Under the pieces are notes generated by a model, which was not told the origin of the DNA, searched no databases, and was given only the letters and a program-made list of their open reading frames with translations. Shown here in pieces: positions 13,701 through 27,020 of a DNA stretch of 64,000 nucleotides. The stretch is taken from positions 1,952,992-2,016,991 of the forward strand of contig VXAU01000691.1 in assembly GCA_013399695.1 (NCBI GenBank), written 5' to 3'. Positions within the stretch are counted from its first letter, which is position 1; every line of letters begins with the position of its first letter. Source of the DNA: Formicarius rufipectus. Its lineage: Eukaryota > Chordata > Aves > Passeriformes > Formicariidae. Both the position numbers and the translations under genes were made by a program.

Positions 13701-16700
13701 GTGGCATCAATACTCTTTGTTAGTTGTTGTTCATTGTTTCAATAAGAACAGTTTCTAGAAGAATACTGAAGTTTTTATCTCCTCCTTTCCTTACATGCAC
13801 TGTAAAACTTTGTAATCTTCAGATCTCAGACATGGGAAGGTTTTTAGTTAAATTCTAAGAATTTTTTGTGATTTTTATTAGTGCCCCACCAAGCAGTGTT
13901 TTATTATTTTCACATAACAGAAGGCAAGTTTTAACATCAGGGTTTTTTTTTAACATCAGGGCGTTTTTTTATTTATAATGAAAAGATATTTCTAAAATCC
14001 AGGAACTTGATCAAAAAGTAATTTTGTAATTGGGCTGCAGGGGAGATTAAAACTGAGATTTGCATTAGAGCTGACAATTTGGCAATCAGATTTGGTGTAA
14101 CAGAAAACATGACCTGAATCCATCACAGAGAATTAAGAAACTATAAATGATTCATTTATGTCCTTCCTGTTTCTGATCTAATGGCTAAAAAAATTCCTGT
14201 TATTTACAGGCATGTCCTTATGACTTTATATGTGAGAAGTAGAAATGACACATACCTGCCACATGTACTATTTCTTCAGTAAAAGTCTTCCAAAAGAGAA
14301 ATAAAAAAGTAGTTTCAGAATGAAGTGTGAGCAAACATAATATTGACTTTGAATTCTTCTGGTTATGTGGTGTATTTAGATACTCACCTATAGGACCTGC
14401 TTGGCCAGAAGTACTTTTCATTAGACATAATTTCAATTCTTTTTGTTTTTTAATCATAGTCCACTGATTTTCTCCATTTTCTGACTTCTAATTAAAATCT
14501 TCATGTTAATTCAATATCTTTTGTGGTCACAAGAGACTGAAAAAGTATCTTGAAGTTAAGCATAGCTATTTAATCTTAAAACAACCCAGGGCCTGAGCCA
14601 TCCTCTTTTGTTTATGCTCTGAGCAGCCCCCAAAAAACAAAACAGAAGCTAAAGTGCACAGAGTTAAGAATGTGTGTGAATCCAAATCACTTCTATTTGA
14701 CTATTTGTTCCTTAAATCAAAATTAAAATAATTGGGAAGAAAATTGTGTCTAAATAAAAAGTAGTTTTCCTTTGGACAGAATGTATTTGCAAGTGCTGTT
14801 CAGTGTTCCACATACAGCTGAATATCTTCTTATAAAGCAGTTATGAAAATGTATAAACTCTTTTAAGTACCACTGGATGGTAGGACAGCTGTTCAACAAC
14901 TTAAAGTCTATTAAAAATTCAAATCTTTCCCGTGTGGATGCTAAAGCAGATGACAATGACATAAATACATCAGTATGGGCAATAAGCAATGACTCTTTGC
15001 CTCATTATTTACCTTTCATGTTGTACAAAATATGTTACAGTTCCTATAATTCAGTTTAATTTCATCAAGTATAAAACTTTGCATTACCATAGCTATCCTA
15101 TTCCATATTTCCCCCTGAAGGTTTCCAAATCTCTCTGATTGGTGCTTGGTGTCTGCCACTTCATGCATTGTAGGGTTTTAAGGGTGCTTCTTTCAGCCTT
15201 TTTGTAATTAATAGGTACATGTGGCAAAAGCTTTGTTAGGAAATACCACATTCACTGGTGGTTTTCTGTTACAGTTTGTAAGAGTTGATTAATGTTGAAC
15301 CACTTTTCATTCCTGTAAAAATTCACGGTGGAATTTCACTATTTTATGACTGTGATTTTTAAATCTCTGACTACAGCACAGGTTTCTGATTTTCTCTTTA
15401 TTTCATAGTGTATTTGCAAAGATTAAAGAGATTGTAAGAAGGAATACATAATATAAATATAAACAGTCTCACAGAAAATGACTAGACCAAACCCTAAAAA
15501 CACCCCTGAGCAAACCCATTTACTATTCCTCTTTGCCTGTTTGCAGCACCTGTGCTACTGGCTGGAAATCAGATGTGCCTCAACTCTCCTTGTGGGTAGG
15601 GATGATTATAAATGTCAAATGAAAACATTTATAACCCTGAAATATAGGGGTTTTTTTTTCCTAGTAATTAATGAAAGGGGGTCATCGGCTGCAGCACAGC
15701 AGGTATGCAAACCACTACCAGGAATTTTCCAAAGTTGGAAAGGTATCAACAACCAAAATATCCTGAAAAATTCATTTTGAAGAGGTACTTATTGAAAACT
15801 GACAGCTTGATCTCTTGTTCAGGCATGGCCTTTCAAGCCCAGGAATTTTTAGGTTTCCTGATTAAGTCACAGCTGCTTTTTGTTGGCATTTTCAGGCTCT
15901 GAGTCTCCAATTGCTGATTGAAAGACCACCTTGCCCTGGTCAGGATGTGATGGGAAGAGCAGAGCTCTGGGACAGCAGAAGGGCACGAAAATATTCAGAT
16001 TAACAGAAAAAGGGGAACTGAATTCAGGACTTTTCCATATTTTCAGCTTTGGGAAGAGGGAATCCCTTCCCTGGGAAGTGCTGAGGGGATGCAGTGCCCC
16101 AGCCTTTGAGTCACCTGTGAGCCCTGAGCCACATCTGATGTCCCAGCTCTTCCCAGGACCGAGAGGTTTGTGGGGAATTGTTTGTTCTTTAACAATTTCA
16201 TTGTTCCTTAAAGGGCGTTTGTTCTGGACTCAGTGCACGTCTCTGTTCCCCAGGCACAAAAATAGTGCGTTTGGAACTGACTAAAGCCTAGAGAATAACT
16301 ACGGGGGTGTTTCTCTTGTTTCCTGGAAAATTGTTCTTAATTTTTGCTTTTGAGAATATTTTTAAATATTTAGAAGGACAGAAAGAAGTTGACAAGTTGT
16401 TTGACAATACAAACCAACAAAAAGGTAAGGAAACACCAGAGGTTATCAACATTCTGTAGAAATTACTGGCATTTAGTCTTTGCCATTTCTGTTATTATTT
16501 TATCTCTGTTTTTGTAAACTATTAGAAATAATATTTTATATATTTTGTAGAAACATAAAATTGTAGGGAGACAAATATAAATATTATCATTGTAAGTGTT
16601 TTAGCTTCATTAAACCATCTTTAATGATTTCCCTTAGGAAATGCAAGGTTTTTGCAGTACCTTTTGCTATTAAATAAGGAAGTTTCACAACCAATACTTT

Positions 16701-19700
16701 CAATTATGCAGTAGCTGCTGTTTTCACTTTTTTCCATCTGATTGATGCAATTACACAAAATGTTGCCAGCCAAGTTATAATTTTATCTCACAGCCAGGCC
16801 TCTCTTAATTTCAGTACTTTTACAAAGCCCCATAATTCTGTTTCCTGCACAATTATACATTGTTCTGTGCTGGAAGATTTTAGTGCTGCCCAGAGTTCCA
16901 CCTCTCCAGTGCTGGGTGGTTGTGTCAGGTGTTCATAATCTTATAATTCCTTAACAGCTCCCGTTGAAACTTTCTGTGCAAGCTGTTTCTACTTTTGGGG
17001 GGAGTATCTGATAAAACAGTTAATTATTTCTAAGGAAGAGATTAGGGGGAATTCTGGAAAGGAGCCTGAAATCTGACTAAATAACTTGCACTGTAAATGA
17101 GTTGTATTATTTTATTTTATTCTCTTTTACTTTATTTTGATGGCCATTTTTCCCTAACCCATGTAAAGTAACTATATCCTAGGCCAACCTGTAGCTTCTG
17201 GAAAGTCTCATCCTTAGCAAACCTCATTATCTTTTTTGAACTATGAATTCTGCAGGAATTCCAATGGATCAGACATGATGATGGGAGAATTGTAGAAAAA
17301 TTGGGAAGGAAAATCCACTGTACTCTCAGAAAAGCTGCTTTGGAAGACACAGTAAGACTTGTCTGTGCTCTTCCTGTGACAACTGAGTCACCACACACTG
17401 AGCAAAAGGGATGGAATTCCAGTGAGGTGAGGCTGTAATTTCTGCAAATAATTTTAACATTCATTTCATCAAGGGGAGGTTTTTTTAATTATTTAAATTG
17501 AAGAAACAAGTGAATCCAAAAATATATGTACTTTACAGTTTTTGTTTTCTTTTAATAAGAATATTTAAAATGAAAGAAGCAAAGACTGCATCCCCAAGTA
17601 GTTCTTATATTAAAAATCCAGCTTGTGAATTATTCAAATAATTTCAAACAACGTGTTGACATAAGCCCTCCTTCCTCTCTCCCTTGAAGTCACTAAAGAT
17701 TTTCAAAGGTAGATCTGGGGCTAAAAGTCCTAAATGGGATGTATTTATGTGTTTAGTTGCTTAGGGAAGGCCTCTGGTGTCCAGGGAGGAGGAGGAACCT
17801 GCCCCCAGGACCACTCAGAAGGTCCCATGCGGAGCCACCAGGCAGCCCCCCAGTGCCATCCCTGCTGCTTCTGGGCAGGAGGTTTGGGGCAGCTCATTTT
17901 GCCTTCCCACTCTGTTTCCAGGCTGCATCCAGGAAAGCCAGTGGTGCATGGAACCAAGGGGTAGCTTAATGGGGACGTGGGTTCAGCTGCTAATTAAGAG
18001 CTGACATTTTTGAGGGCAACTGGTTCTCTGCGAGTGCCCTGAAAGCTGAAGGGGAAGAGGTCCAAGTCCGTCTCTCGAGTTCACTTGCCAGGACAAATCT
18101 GTGTTTTCCACTTGTTAAGAGGAATTCATTTTATGGCCCCACTTCTAACAAAAGTCAGCTGTTAAAGCATATATCCCCTGGGTCCAAAGGCTATTGATTA
18201 TTAATTCTGGCTTGTGAAATAGCTGGCTGATTGCTCACCCTCACAACTTTTATTTGGTGGTTGTCCTACCTCTTCTGTTCCATGTTGGATTGACGTTACT
18301 CAGATCTATCGGTGGGTTTGTGTTCCATTACAATCTGCAAGAAGACACAGTGAACTCCCCAAACATTCCCAGGAGAGTTTTTTGCCAGGAATACTTTTAG
18401 AAATATCATTCTCAAGATATTTCCATGTGACTGTCACAGGAGGAAGGAATTCAGAGATATTTTGATAAGATTTTAAGTCAAATTCTTTAAGATACCTTAT
18501 TATATTGTTCTCAGCACATAAGTGCACAGAAAATGCTTGTATTTCTCTGCTCCTACTTCTTATCCCTGGTGTCAAAACTTCAGTACGTTTATAAGTCCCT
18601 TTCTCACTTTCCTGAATGCACACACTGGTTTTGTGAATCTATTTATCAGTTTATTGTTAGCTCAGCTCCCTTTTATAAAGGAACTGTCAGTTCTATCACA
18701 ATAAGCGCTTCTTCAAATCAGCTTTATTTTTCAATCTGCTGCTGTTTTAGAATGCCAAGTGTGAACCTTTTGGGTTTTTTGTCTTCTCCTGGTCAAAATT
18801 AAAGCCTGAAGACCCCTTTGCCCCTTCTCTATTGTATTTTCCCAGGGGCTGTAGAACATGCATGCTGTGACAAATGCACCTGCCAGCTCTTCAAATGAGA
18901 GCAGGCCCCGGGCTGGAGGAACTTTGCAGTTTGACAAGGGGTGCATAAAAGTGTCTCCTCCATCACCACCGAGGCCATGAATATTATTCTTTTTCAGTAC
19001 AGAATAGAGACTTGAATGCTATTTCCAAAAGGCTACTAAAATGCAGTGGTATTTTAGGAATTTGACAATGGAGAATTTGCTTTTTATTGTGGGTAAAAAT
19101 AAATTTTTTTTTTCCTTCATCCATAAAACATGGGCAACTGAAGAGCAGAGATGTTAACTTACCTGCCCTTAAGTCAAATGATGGCAGTGTGGAATGTGAT
19201 TCTGCTTGTTTTGCACCCGCTGGTGACCTGAGTATCTTCAGAATTACATCCCAGATATCAAAGGGTAACAACTTTGGCTCTAGAAGTCCAAGTCTTCATT
19301 GGTGGGATTTTGCTTTTGGCTTTTGCCTTGGACAAAAGTATTTACTTCCTTTAAATTGTAATGTAATACTAATTCTCTTTTGTTCACAATACTTAGTGTT
19401 TTATTATTATATTTTACAATATTTACTCATGTGAGCAAGAATGGATATTTTCAGGATACAAAAGGGACTTGAATGGCCTTGACTGACAAATCTTTGATAA
19501 TGTTACCTTTTATCCTTTATGTATTCATCTTTTATCCCCTGGTTCAACATGACTGGTAATGGCGCAATTACCCAGCAGTGTAAGATGCAATACTTGAAAA
19601 TATAGGGTTACAAAAATGGGTCCATTTAATGATTAGATTAAAACTGATATTAAAAAAAAAATCAGTGTTTTAATATCCTGTAAGAGCAATTAAAATCTGT

Positions 19701-22700
19701 ATTAACATTAGCCCTGGTAGAAAGAGTTTCAGAATTATTTCTCGTCCACATTAATGAGCCTTTATTATAGAAACCCTGAGGTATTTTATATCTCACATGG
19801 AAGAATATAATTAGACACAAATTGATAGGCCTGTGCCTGGTACAAAATTAGAATTTATAACAGATGATTCTGGACCTGTTGTCTGCCCAGTTTTACCCCT
19901 GGCAAATGCATCTGCAAGCACTGTAACTAATCCCCTGGAATAATCTGTAACCAATCTGCACGACATTTCCCATTTCCTCCTGTACAAACCATTACAGAGC
20001 CAGCCAGGTGCAATTCTTTTACAGTTTTCCTAAAGACTATTGAACACCTAATGACCTTGACAAAATGATCTGCATTAGAGTTGGGAGTGCTCATCCACTT
20101 CATCTTGGTGATGACTCTGTGTAGCAAGGCAAGGTTTACAGTAATGAAGGACCATAAAAACTGGTTTAGTATGTTTTTCTAGTTCCCCTTTTGTTCAGTT
20201 CCTATCGCCCTGCATATTCTTTTTAATTGTGTAGAATTTGTCACACATCAGTTAAGTAATTCTGTGCTTATTATGGTGCAATATTCAACTCAGCTTCCTT
20301 CCCAAGAATAAAAATAGTACGAGACAATAATGCCTTGTCTTACATATATCAGAATTACAGGCAGAAGCAGAATATGAATCTAGGAAAATCAAGTTCTTGA
20401 AGTGTCTGAAAATACAAACTGCCACTAGCTAAAAGGCCTGATAGTACTCACAAGAGTTTATTTTGGGAGCTGTATGGTATAACAAACAGGAAACACTGAA
20501 TGATGGTAGATAAAAATCTCAGCCTCTTCCTGAAACAATAGTTCATGGGGAAAATTATTCATGCCTGCCTTGAAAATATAGCCCAAGACTGGTAACGTTT
20601 CACACCTCATTATCTTCTGTAATACTCTGAGAACAACTGTGGATAAAATGTTATGCACAAAAAATGGCCTTCACTTCTTCCTAAACTGTCAAGTCATGAT
20701 CTGGATGTTAAGAGTATGTTAAATATATGAACATTTTTCCTAGCCTAGAAAGCGATCTGAGTGTTTGGATCTGAATGTTGAATCATTACACCAGACCTAT
20801 AAGGTGCAGAATCAGGACTTCAAAAAGTCACCTTCTCAAAACTCTGCCTCCAGAAACTCCGTTTTCTGCTAAAATTCCATTCATTGAAATCCCTCTGACT
20901 TAGCTTTGAGGTGCTGCTTATTGTCTCCTTGACAGCACTGTTAGTAAAAAACCCTGTTGTGAACTGCCTGGAGTGGCTTTGCCATCACAGCAAGGGCTGC
21001 AGTGGGGGAACCGAAGGGGCCAGAGGCAGCGTGTGCTGGGGAGGACACTCCTCTGCAGGCTTGGAGAAGGTCAGGAGACACAGAATGTAGAGCTAAAGTA
21101 CATAAACCCCCCATGTGATAAGGTGCCTTTGTATTCTGTCAGGTGTTACGTGTAGTTTAGGGAAAGGAAGAGGGAGAGAGATGGCGTTTTACATCTGGTG
21201 GCCAGATGGGCAGATGAAGGGTGATATTTCTGCACGTGCTCCAGAGCTGCTCCGTGCTGGCTGAACAGAGGGAGCAGGCACATTTGTTCACTGTTTAAAT
21301 GGACTTTTCATTACAGACAGAGCCAAGAAACGTGCATGGGTTTTGCCTAAAATGCAACAACTTTTTCCTCACCTCACAGTGCCGCAAACTTTTCTCCTTT
21401 TAGGAGCGTTTGAAAAGAGACGAGGGGAATTCAGTGGAACAGGGTGCTCACTAAGTGCTCAGGACAGCCGTGTTTGTTGGGAAACAAGTTTTCCTGAAGC
21501 CTCCTCTGGTTTTCTCTCCTCTTGTTGAGAAAAAAGCACCCAATAAACTGAGATTTGAGGTCCTGCTAGAAGGGAAGTAGCATTTGAATCTCTACACTTT
21601 TAGCAAGTCAGTGGTGAAATCCCAGGAAGTAAAAAAAAAAAAAAAGTGTGAATTAATAGACTAACATTATATATGTATTTCAAATGAATAGTGAAAATCC
21701 TCTATCTTTAAACCTCTCTCAGATTTACTTTTGCTTCTGCTTGATCTGGTTAAAGCAGAATTCATACACGACAATAACCACAGAAAATAAGGATGTCAAA
21801 CAGTATTACATTTCAGTTCATGCTTAGATAAATATACATTTTTCTGTTTCTATCTACCATAATTTATTTTTATCTTAATAGGGAAAACTTTGAGTACGTG
21901 AAACTGCAAGTTTTCAAACTTAGTGGTTTGTTTTTTTGAAATTATAAAAGTTTAAATTTAGATCTTTTTCTGTATTTTTTGACCTTATTCCTGTAGGGGA
22001 GCAGCGGGATAAAATCAATCATTTGTCTTTGAACTTTAAATCTCAAACATAAAAAGCTCTCTTTGCCCCAAAAAATGAGGGGGCTTTAACATCCTGATGC
22101 AAATTCTGGTACCTCATCCCAGTTATATTCTCTGGAATATTTCAAATGACAAATTATATTTAAACCATATCTTCAGCAATCTCTTTTTATAGGCCACATT
22201 CACTTAAAAAGCCAAAAATTGACACTTTAGTGCCAAGGTAGCTCACAGAGAGACTTTTAGTGGTTGGTTTTCTTATTGTGATTGGTGTCTCACTGATATT
22301 TTGGTGACAAAAAGCAAAAAGGTTCTAAGGATTTTCATCCTGATTAGAGTCCTACAAACAATGATGAAGTTGGATGGGGCATTGAGGTATAAACTGATTT
22401 TGGCTGACCATCAGCAATCGGTGTAATACCTGCACTGTAAACACTGAGTGGAAGAATTAACAGTGCTAACAACTAATCTCTTTAGCACAGCTGAGGAAAC
22501 AAAGTAAAATATTTATGAGAGATAAAGTAGATTTCCTGTTTCAGTGTTTACCTTCATGTTTGCTCAAATAAACTCCAGTTCCCTTAAGACAGAGTGACAT
22601 TTCTGACTAAACTGGAGCTATTGATCTTGGAATTAAAGTCTAAATCATGTCCAAATATTTTAAGATGGACTGGAAAGTCAATATTAAGAACAATTTAAGT

Positions 22701-23579
22701 CCGATAAGCAGCTTACAAACATGGCTGTTTTTAATAAATCATCCAATACTAACAGCTAGATTTAGGTAATATCTTTTTTAATTTATCTGAAGATCTCTTT
22801 TGGTTGGCTTCCTTAATGACTATTAACTTCATCTAGTTAAACAGAAAGACAGATCAGAAATCATAAAAATAGGCCTGTCCTCTACTCGCAAGACTGTACA
22901 TTGTGTCCATATCTGATGTGAGTCCATACCATGCAAGGAAAAAAATACTTATTCATACAATGCAATATGTGTCTTTTTCCTGGTTTGGATTCTACATCAC
23001 TTAATTTGGAGTCCTGTTCCAGCAATACAAAGGCATAAGAAAAGTTGATATTTTTTTCTTTGAGCTTCTGAACTGTCAAATTCTATTTAAGACTTGAATA
23101 TTTAGAAGCCCTGAATCATAAGCCTTATACCCCACACCTCACAGCTTTTCAACTTTTAAGACAGTTTTTTAATCAAGTTTCCACTGATAATGGACAGTTG
23201 TATTGCTCTAATGCAAGTCTTCTGTACAGGTATTTATTGGTTTGGTTCCACGTGAGATTTCAAGACACTCAAATCATATAAAATCAGCATGACACATATT
23301 GAATGGATTGGAAAGAACTCAAAGCCTGAAAAAGAAAAGAAATTGCTGCACAGCTGTTCTCCATAGGTCTGAGGGGGACTGTGTCTTCTGTTCCCTGTCT
23401 GTGTTAGACAAATCTGAAAATATCCCTGTCGAGATTTCTGGATACACACTCTGGGAAAGGCTAAAGAAACAAAAGGCTTGATTATGAGTATGTGTTATCC
23501 CAGTGAGCTGGACTAAAAGAGAATGCAAATTGTTTTTTATCCCAGATACACTTTTAAGAAACAAGTTTATATTTGAGTA
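10761..23579. other. Long non-coding stretch, no gene seen
   Basis: Nearly 13 kb without a supportable exon or RNA gene. Local features are an AT-only patch at about 12345-12374, an imperfect tandem duplication at 13932-13970 (listed separately), a GC-richer patch at 17740-17965 that is open in several frames at once, and a 15-A run at 21631-21645. Simultaneous openness in overlapping frames of both strands at 17.8 kb is explained by base composition rather than coding. Confidence 0.6.
13932..13970. repeat. Two-copy 19-20 bp tandem duplication ending in T-runs
   Basis: The unit 'taacatcaggg' followed by a T-run occurs at 13932-13950 and again at 13951-13970. The second copy carries an extra 'c' and 'g' before its T-run. 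It looks like a recent local slippage or duplication event. Confidence 0.85.
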
Positions 23580-24020
23580 ATGTCTTGTGCTAACCAACCC
23601 TTATATGCCTTCCTCAAGGCTCTTTTATATGTTCCTTTGTCCACTTTCAGCTTTTCAGCATCTCTTCCCCACCAGATCTCTCCACACGACCCTCTCATAC
23701 TGAGCTGTGACCTTTCAGCAAATCCTTTCAGCAAAATCTCCATCTCTTCCCAGCTGGCTGTCACAGAGGTGGAGGAAAACAGCTTCACACAGAGAACAGA
23801 CCCGGGCAAGCTTTAATTCACAACCAAAACCAGTGGCCAAAACCCACCCAACCACGGGGGTAACCATGTTGGTGGGGTTGGGGTGCTCCTGCCATACTGA
23901 GCATCATCTTCCAGGCGAGGTGTCTCAGGTATGCAGTGTCACCAAGTGGAACAAACAGCCTGCCAGACCCTGTTCCACTGGGTTTCAGTGACCCAATGTC
24001 CAAGCAAAGAGACATGTGAC
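23580..24020 (-). mobile_element. Possible old retroelement/LTR-like fragment
   Basis: This segment is noticeably richer in G and C than its AT-rich flanks and has abrupt composition edges. On the minus strand it contains AATTAAAGC, similar to a polyadenylation signal, followed within a few bases by a GC-rich stretch, as in the R-U5 part of some LTRs. The same strand stays open for about 80 codons at 23567-23809. A 13-bp unit (cctttcagcaaat) is tandemly duplicated at 23711-23737. I do not recognise the family, and no paired terminal repeat was found. It could equally be unique GC-rich DNA. Confidence 0.2.
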
Positions 24021-26892
24021 TTGAAAAGCAACCTTTGGTAAAAAATAGATATATTTCTCTGTGCCCACACTCAGGATAGGCTCAGGACTAGATGAGCATA
24101 AATCATTTCAGGTAATGTATAGATGCAAGAGATTATAGCAGCAGCTGATGGGAGAGGAACAATTGTATACAGAATTATCTAAGAGAGGGAATGTTTTGGT
24201 GGAAATTTTAGAGAAAAAACACCGAAATTTGGGTATGAAAGGATTCTTTAGACACAGTCGAGCCCATGGTCTTCCCCAGTTTTTCATATTGTTTGCTCTA
24301 GAGAAAATATAGAGCAGCTGCAGGGAGAGAAGTCAGCAGTTTCTTCTCTCATAATTTGCCCCTCTCCGTGCTGTGCTGGTGCAATTCAAGCCCTTCCACC
24401 ACAAGGAAGAAAATGCAAAGAGAGATTTGTTGTGAAGGGGTTTGGATGTGTGCTGGTAAATGGCTGTGATTGTCAGTGGGAATGGGGCAGCCAAAGGTTC
24501 TCATAGCTCCAGTTGGAGTTTTGGGAGGGGAAGAAATGGAATCAGATTTTTGGAGTAAATATCCTGACTCTCTCCAATCCTAATTAATTCTAAGCACACA
24601 GTTATAATATTGTTTCAGTGCTTACATGTAGGTTTTTGGTTAAAATAGGACACACAGCCCCCAGAGAGAAGCATCTTTGAACAGACAGCTGACATTTTAC
24701 AAAGGCGCTCTCTGTGCAAACTCATCCAAGAAGTTGAGCCCAAACTAAGAGGAACATTAGTGCTATAATTATATGGAGGCAGTTAAAAAGAAAGCTAATT
24801 TCACAATAGTTCCATAACAGCAAAAACAAGCATTGCCCCCAAAGCAACAAGGGAATTAATTGGAGGAGTTCTCAGTAATTTGCTTATCGCTCTATGAGTT
24901 CAGGTACCTGGGCTCAGTTCAAGTTAATTCAGTCATGGCTGTGGGAAAAATGCCTATTTATTGCTCTTTCCCTATAGCTTTTGTGTGAAATGGTTGTTTG
25001 GGGTTTTATTTTTTCTTTCTTTCCACCTTATTAAAAGGCTTTCATCTCCTAAAATCAATGAAGCTATCAGCTGGGAATTATTTGGCTTAACTCAGGGGGT
25101 TTTTATAAGTTTTGCACACAGTCCTTTGCATGTTTTCTTCTTAAAATTCATTTTATTTGTTTTGAATGGATAATATTTTAGTATAGAATATTTTTTAACT
25201 GGTAGGCATATGGACAGGCAGATAGAGCTGTGCACATGTATAAACAGCCCTCTACACAAAACTAAACAGGTGACCTGTGCAAAAAAAGTCCTCTCTTTCC
25301 CTTTCTGCCCATTGAATATCTGTTTTTCCATCTTCTCAGAGCCCCCACTGGTAAAATGACCAGGCTGGAGGATGAATTTTGTGGATGGCAAACATATTTT
25401 GGTGGACTGGAGAGTTGATGGCTTGAGATCCACTTGTCTTCTTTCATGGCAAAGATTAATTTGTACCTCCTACTCCTTGTAGCCACCGATTTCTGTAAGA
25501 CTCATAGGACCTTTCATCTTCGAGATGTTTTCTTTTCCAACTTCTAATTTGTTTGATATTGGTGAATAATTTCAAATTTTTCAAGGATAGATCTGGTAAA
25601 TGCACTTATCTTGTTTTCTTAGAAAAAAAAAAGATTTAAAAAAAACCCTTAAATACATCAAGAGCACATATTTTTTTCCCCCGAATATAATATATGCTGG
25701 GTTGAGAGTCTGGCACTTCAAAGAATAATTGAATTAACATATTGAGTGAAAAGTCCAAGAGAAAAAAAAATTAAAATAAAAAAAAAAAAAAGAGAAAGCA
25801 GAGACCAGAAACTTTGCTGAGTTAAAAAAAGAAGAGATGTTTTAGCAAATGCTGAAGATAGAAAAACAATCCATACAGAAGCCAGGAATTAGAACAGTTC
25901 TTCATTAGAAGATCCAATAAATATTTAGAGGAGGGTGGAGAAGATCTTGTGTTTGGACAATCTCAAAGTGAAAAACAAACAGACACCGAGGGAGGGTGAT
26001 GGATGGAAAGGAAGGGAATTGGGCCACCAAGTCAGTTGGGAAAGGGACACAACAGGTGATGGAAGGAAGATCAATAATCATTCAGAAAGAAGAATAAAAG
26101 TGGATAACCAATGTAAAAGGCTAGATAAAAATATTTGGAAAAGCCTGACTATTTCAGGCATTTTTTTTTCTCTTTATGTTTATTTTCTTATCTTTTTAGA
26201 TGTGTATGTACAATGCTTGAAACTCTTATGCATCAAGACATTTTGTTTTCCCAGAGCCTCGGGATGTCCTCTTTAATTCTGGTTAGTGGTTATTAACACT
26301 GACACCATTGTCATGCTAATTGAAAAGTCGAATTTTAAGCCTGAGTAGTTAAAGAACCTTTGGCACTTTTTTTATGTAATTCTTCTCCAGCAATTTGCCT
26401 GAGAAAAATCAACAGTGTTCAAATATCTTCATGTTAAAGATGATTAGAGTAAAATAAGTTGCTATCCTCTGTTGAGGTCTGTTGTTTCTGGTGAGCTTTG
26501 CTGTGACTGCACAGAAAGCTGCTCTTTAAAGTACACAAGTAAATATTAAGGAGAAATAGCAGTTTAAACATGAGGTGACTAAAGCAGGGGCAGTGGCGGC
26601 TTTGTACAGAGGGAAAATACTGATGTCTTCACTGGAATTTGGCAGTGACATGCTGTTAGGTATTAGTTAAATCACTGGAGGGGGGAACGTGTGCGTGTCT
26701 CATTAGCATCAAAGGCACAGTGTCCTTACTTACCCTCCTCAGACCCTACCTGTGGCGGTTCTTTAGGACTCTGAATTATTGCATTAGATGTGTTAATTCA
26801 CAAAGAACAACAGAAATGCTTTTTGGTATGGAAATAATATAAATGGATATTTGCAGCTCAGAGCCTGAACTTACAGACCCAAACAACCTTAC
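24021..26892. other. Non-coding sequence, no gene seen
   Basis: AT-rich sequence with A-rich simple stretches at about 25621-25646 and 25760-25800. The open frames at 25.1-25.5 kb (minus) and 25.9-26.3 kb (plus) are around 113 codons but are lysine-rich or mixed, match nothing known and are not bounded by convincing signals. Confidence 0.6.
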
Positions 26893-27020
26893 CTGGTGCC
26901 AGGATTCTGGATGAGGAGCACTGGGGATGTTTGGAGACATCTGAGTGTTCATATAGTCCATATATGTGCCACTGGATTCATTACCAGGACATGCTGTCCC
27001 TATCGAGAAGGCAGGAGAGG
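26893..27020 (-). other. Candidate internal coding exon, unrecognised
   Basis: On the minus strand, 128 bases stay open in one frame and end exactly at CAG followed by GTAAGG (26892-26887), a good splice donor. On the other side, TTTGCAG (27027-27021) could be the acceptor, although its upstream pyrimidine tract is weak. The translated piece is rich in Ser, Pro, Thr, Met and Asn and includes 'YMDYMNTQMSPNIPSAPHP', a composition common in disordered parts of transcriptional regulators. The open frame extends past both edges, so the splice sites are the main evidence. The upstream start for the longer frame is GTG, so this would be an internal exon. I do not recognise the protein. Chance is a real alternative, since open stretches of this size occur in non-coding DNA. 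Confidence 0.2.

Noticed and set aside
17734..18004. Cluster of overlapping open frames, possible exon
   Set aside because: Four frames on both strands are open at once, which points to GC-rich composition; no bounding splice pair or familiar protein is seen.
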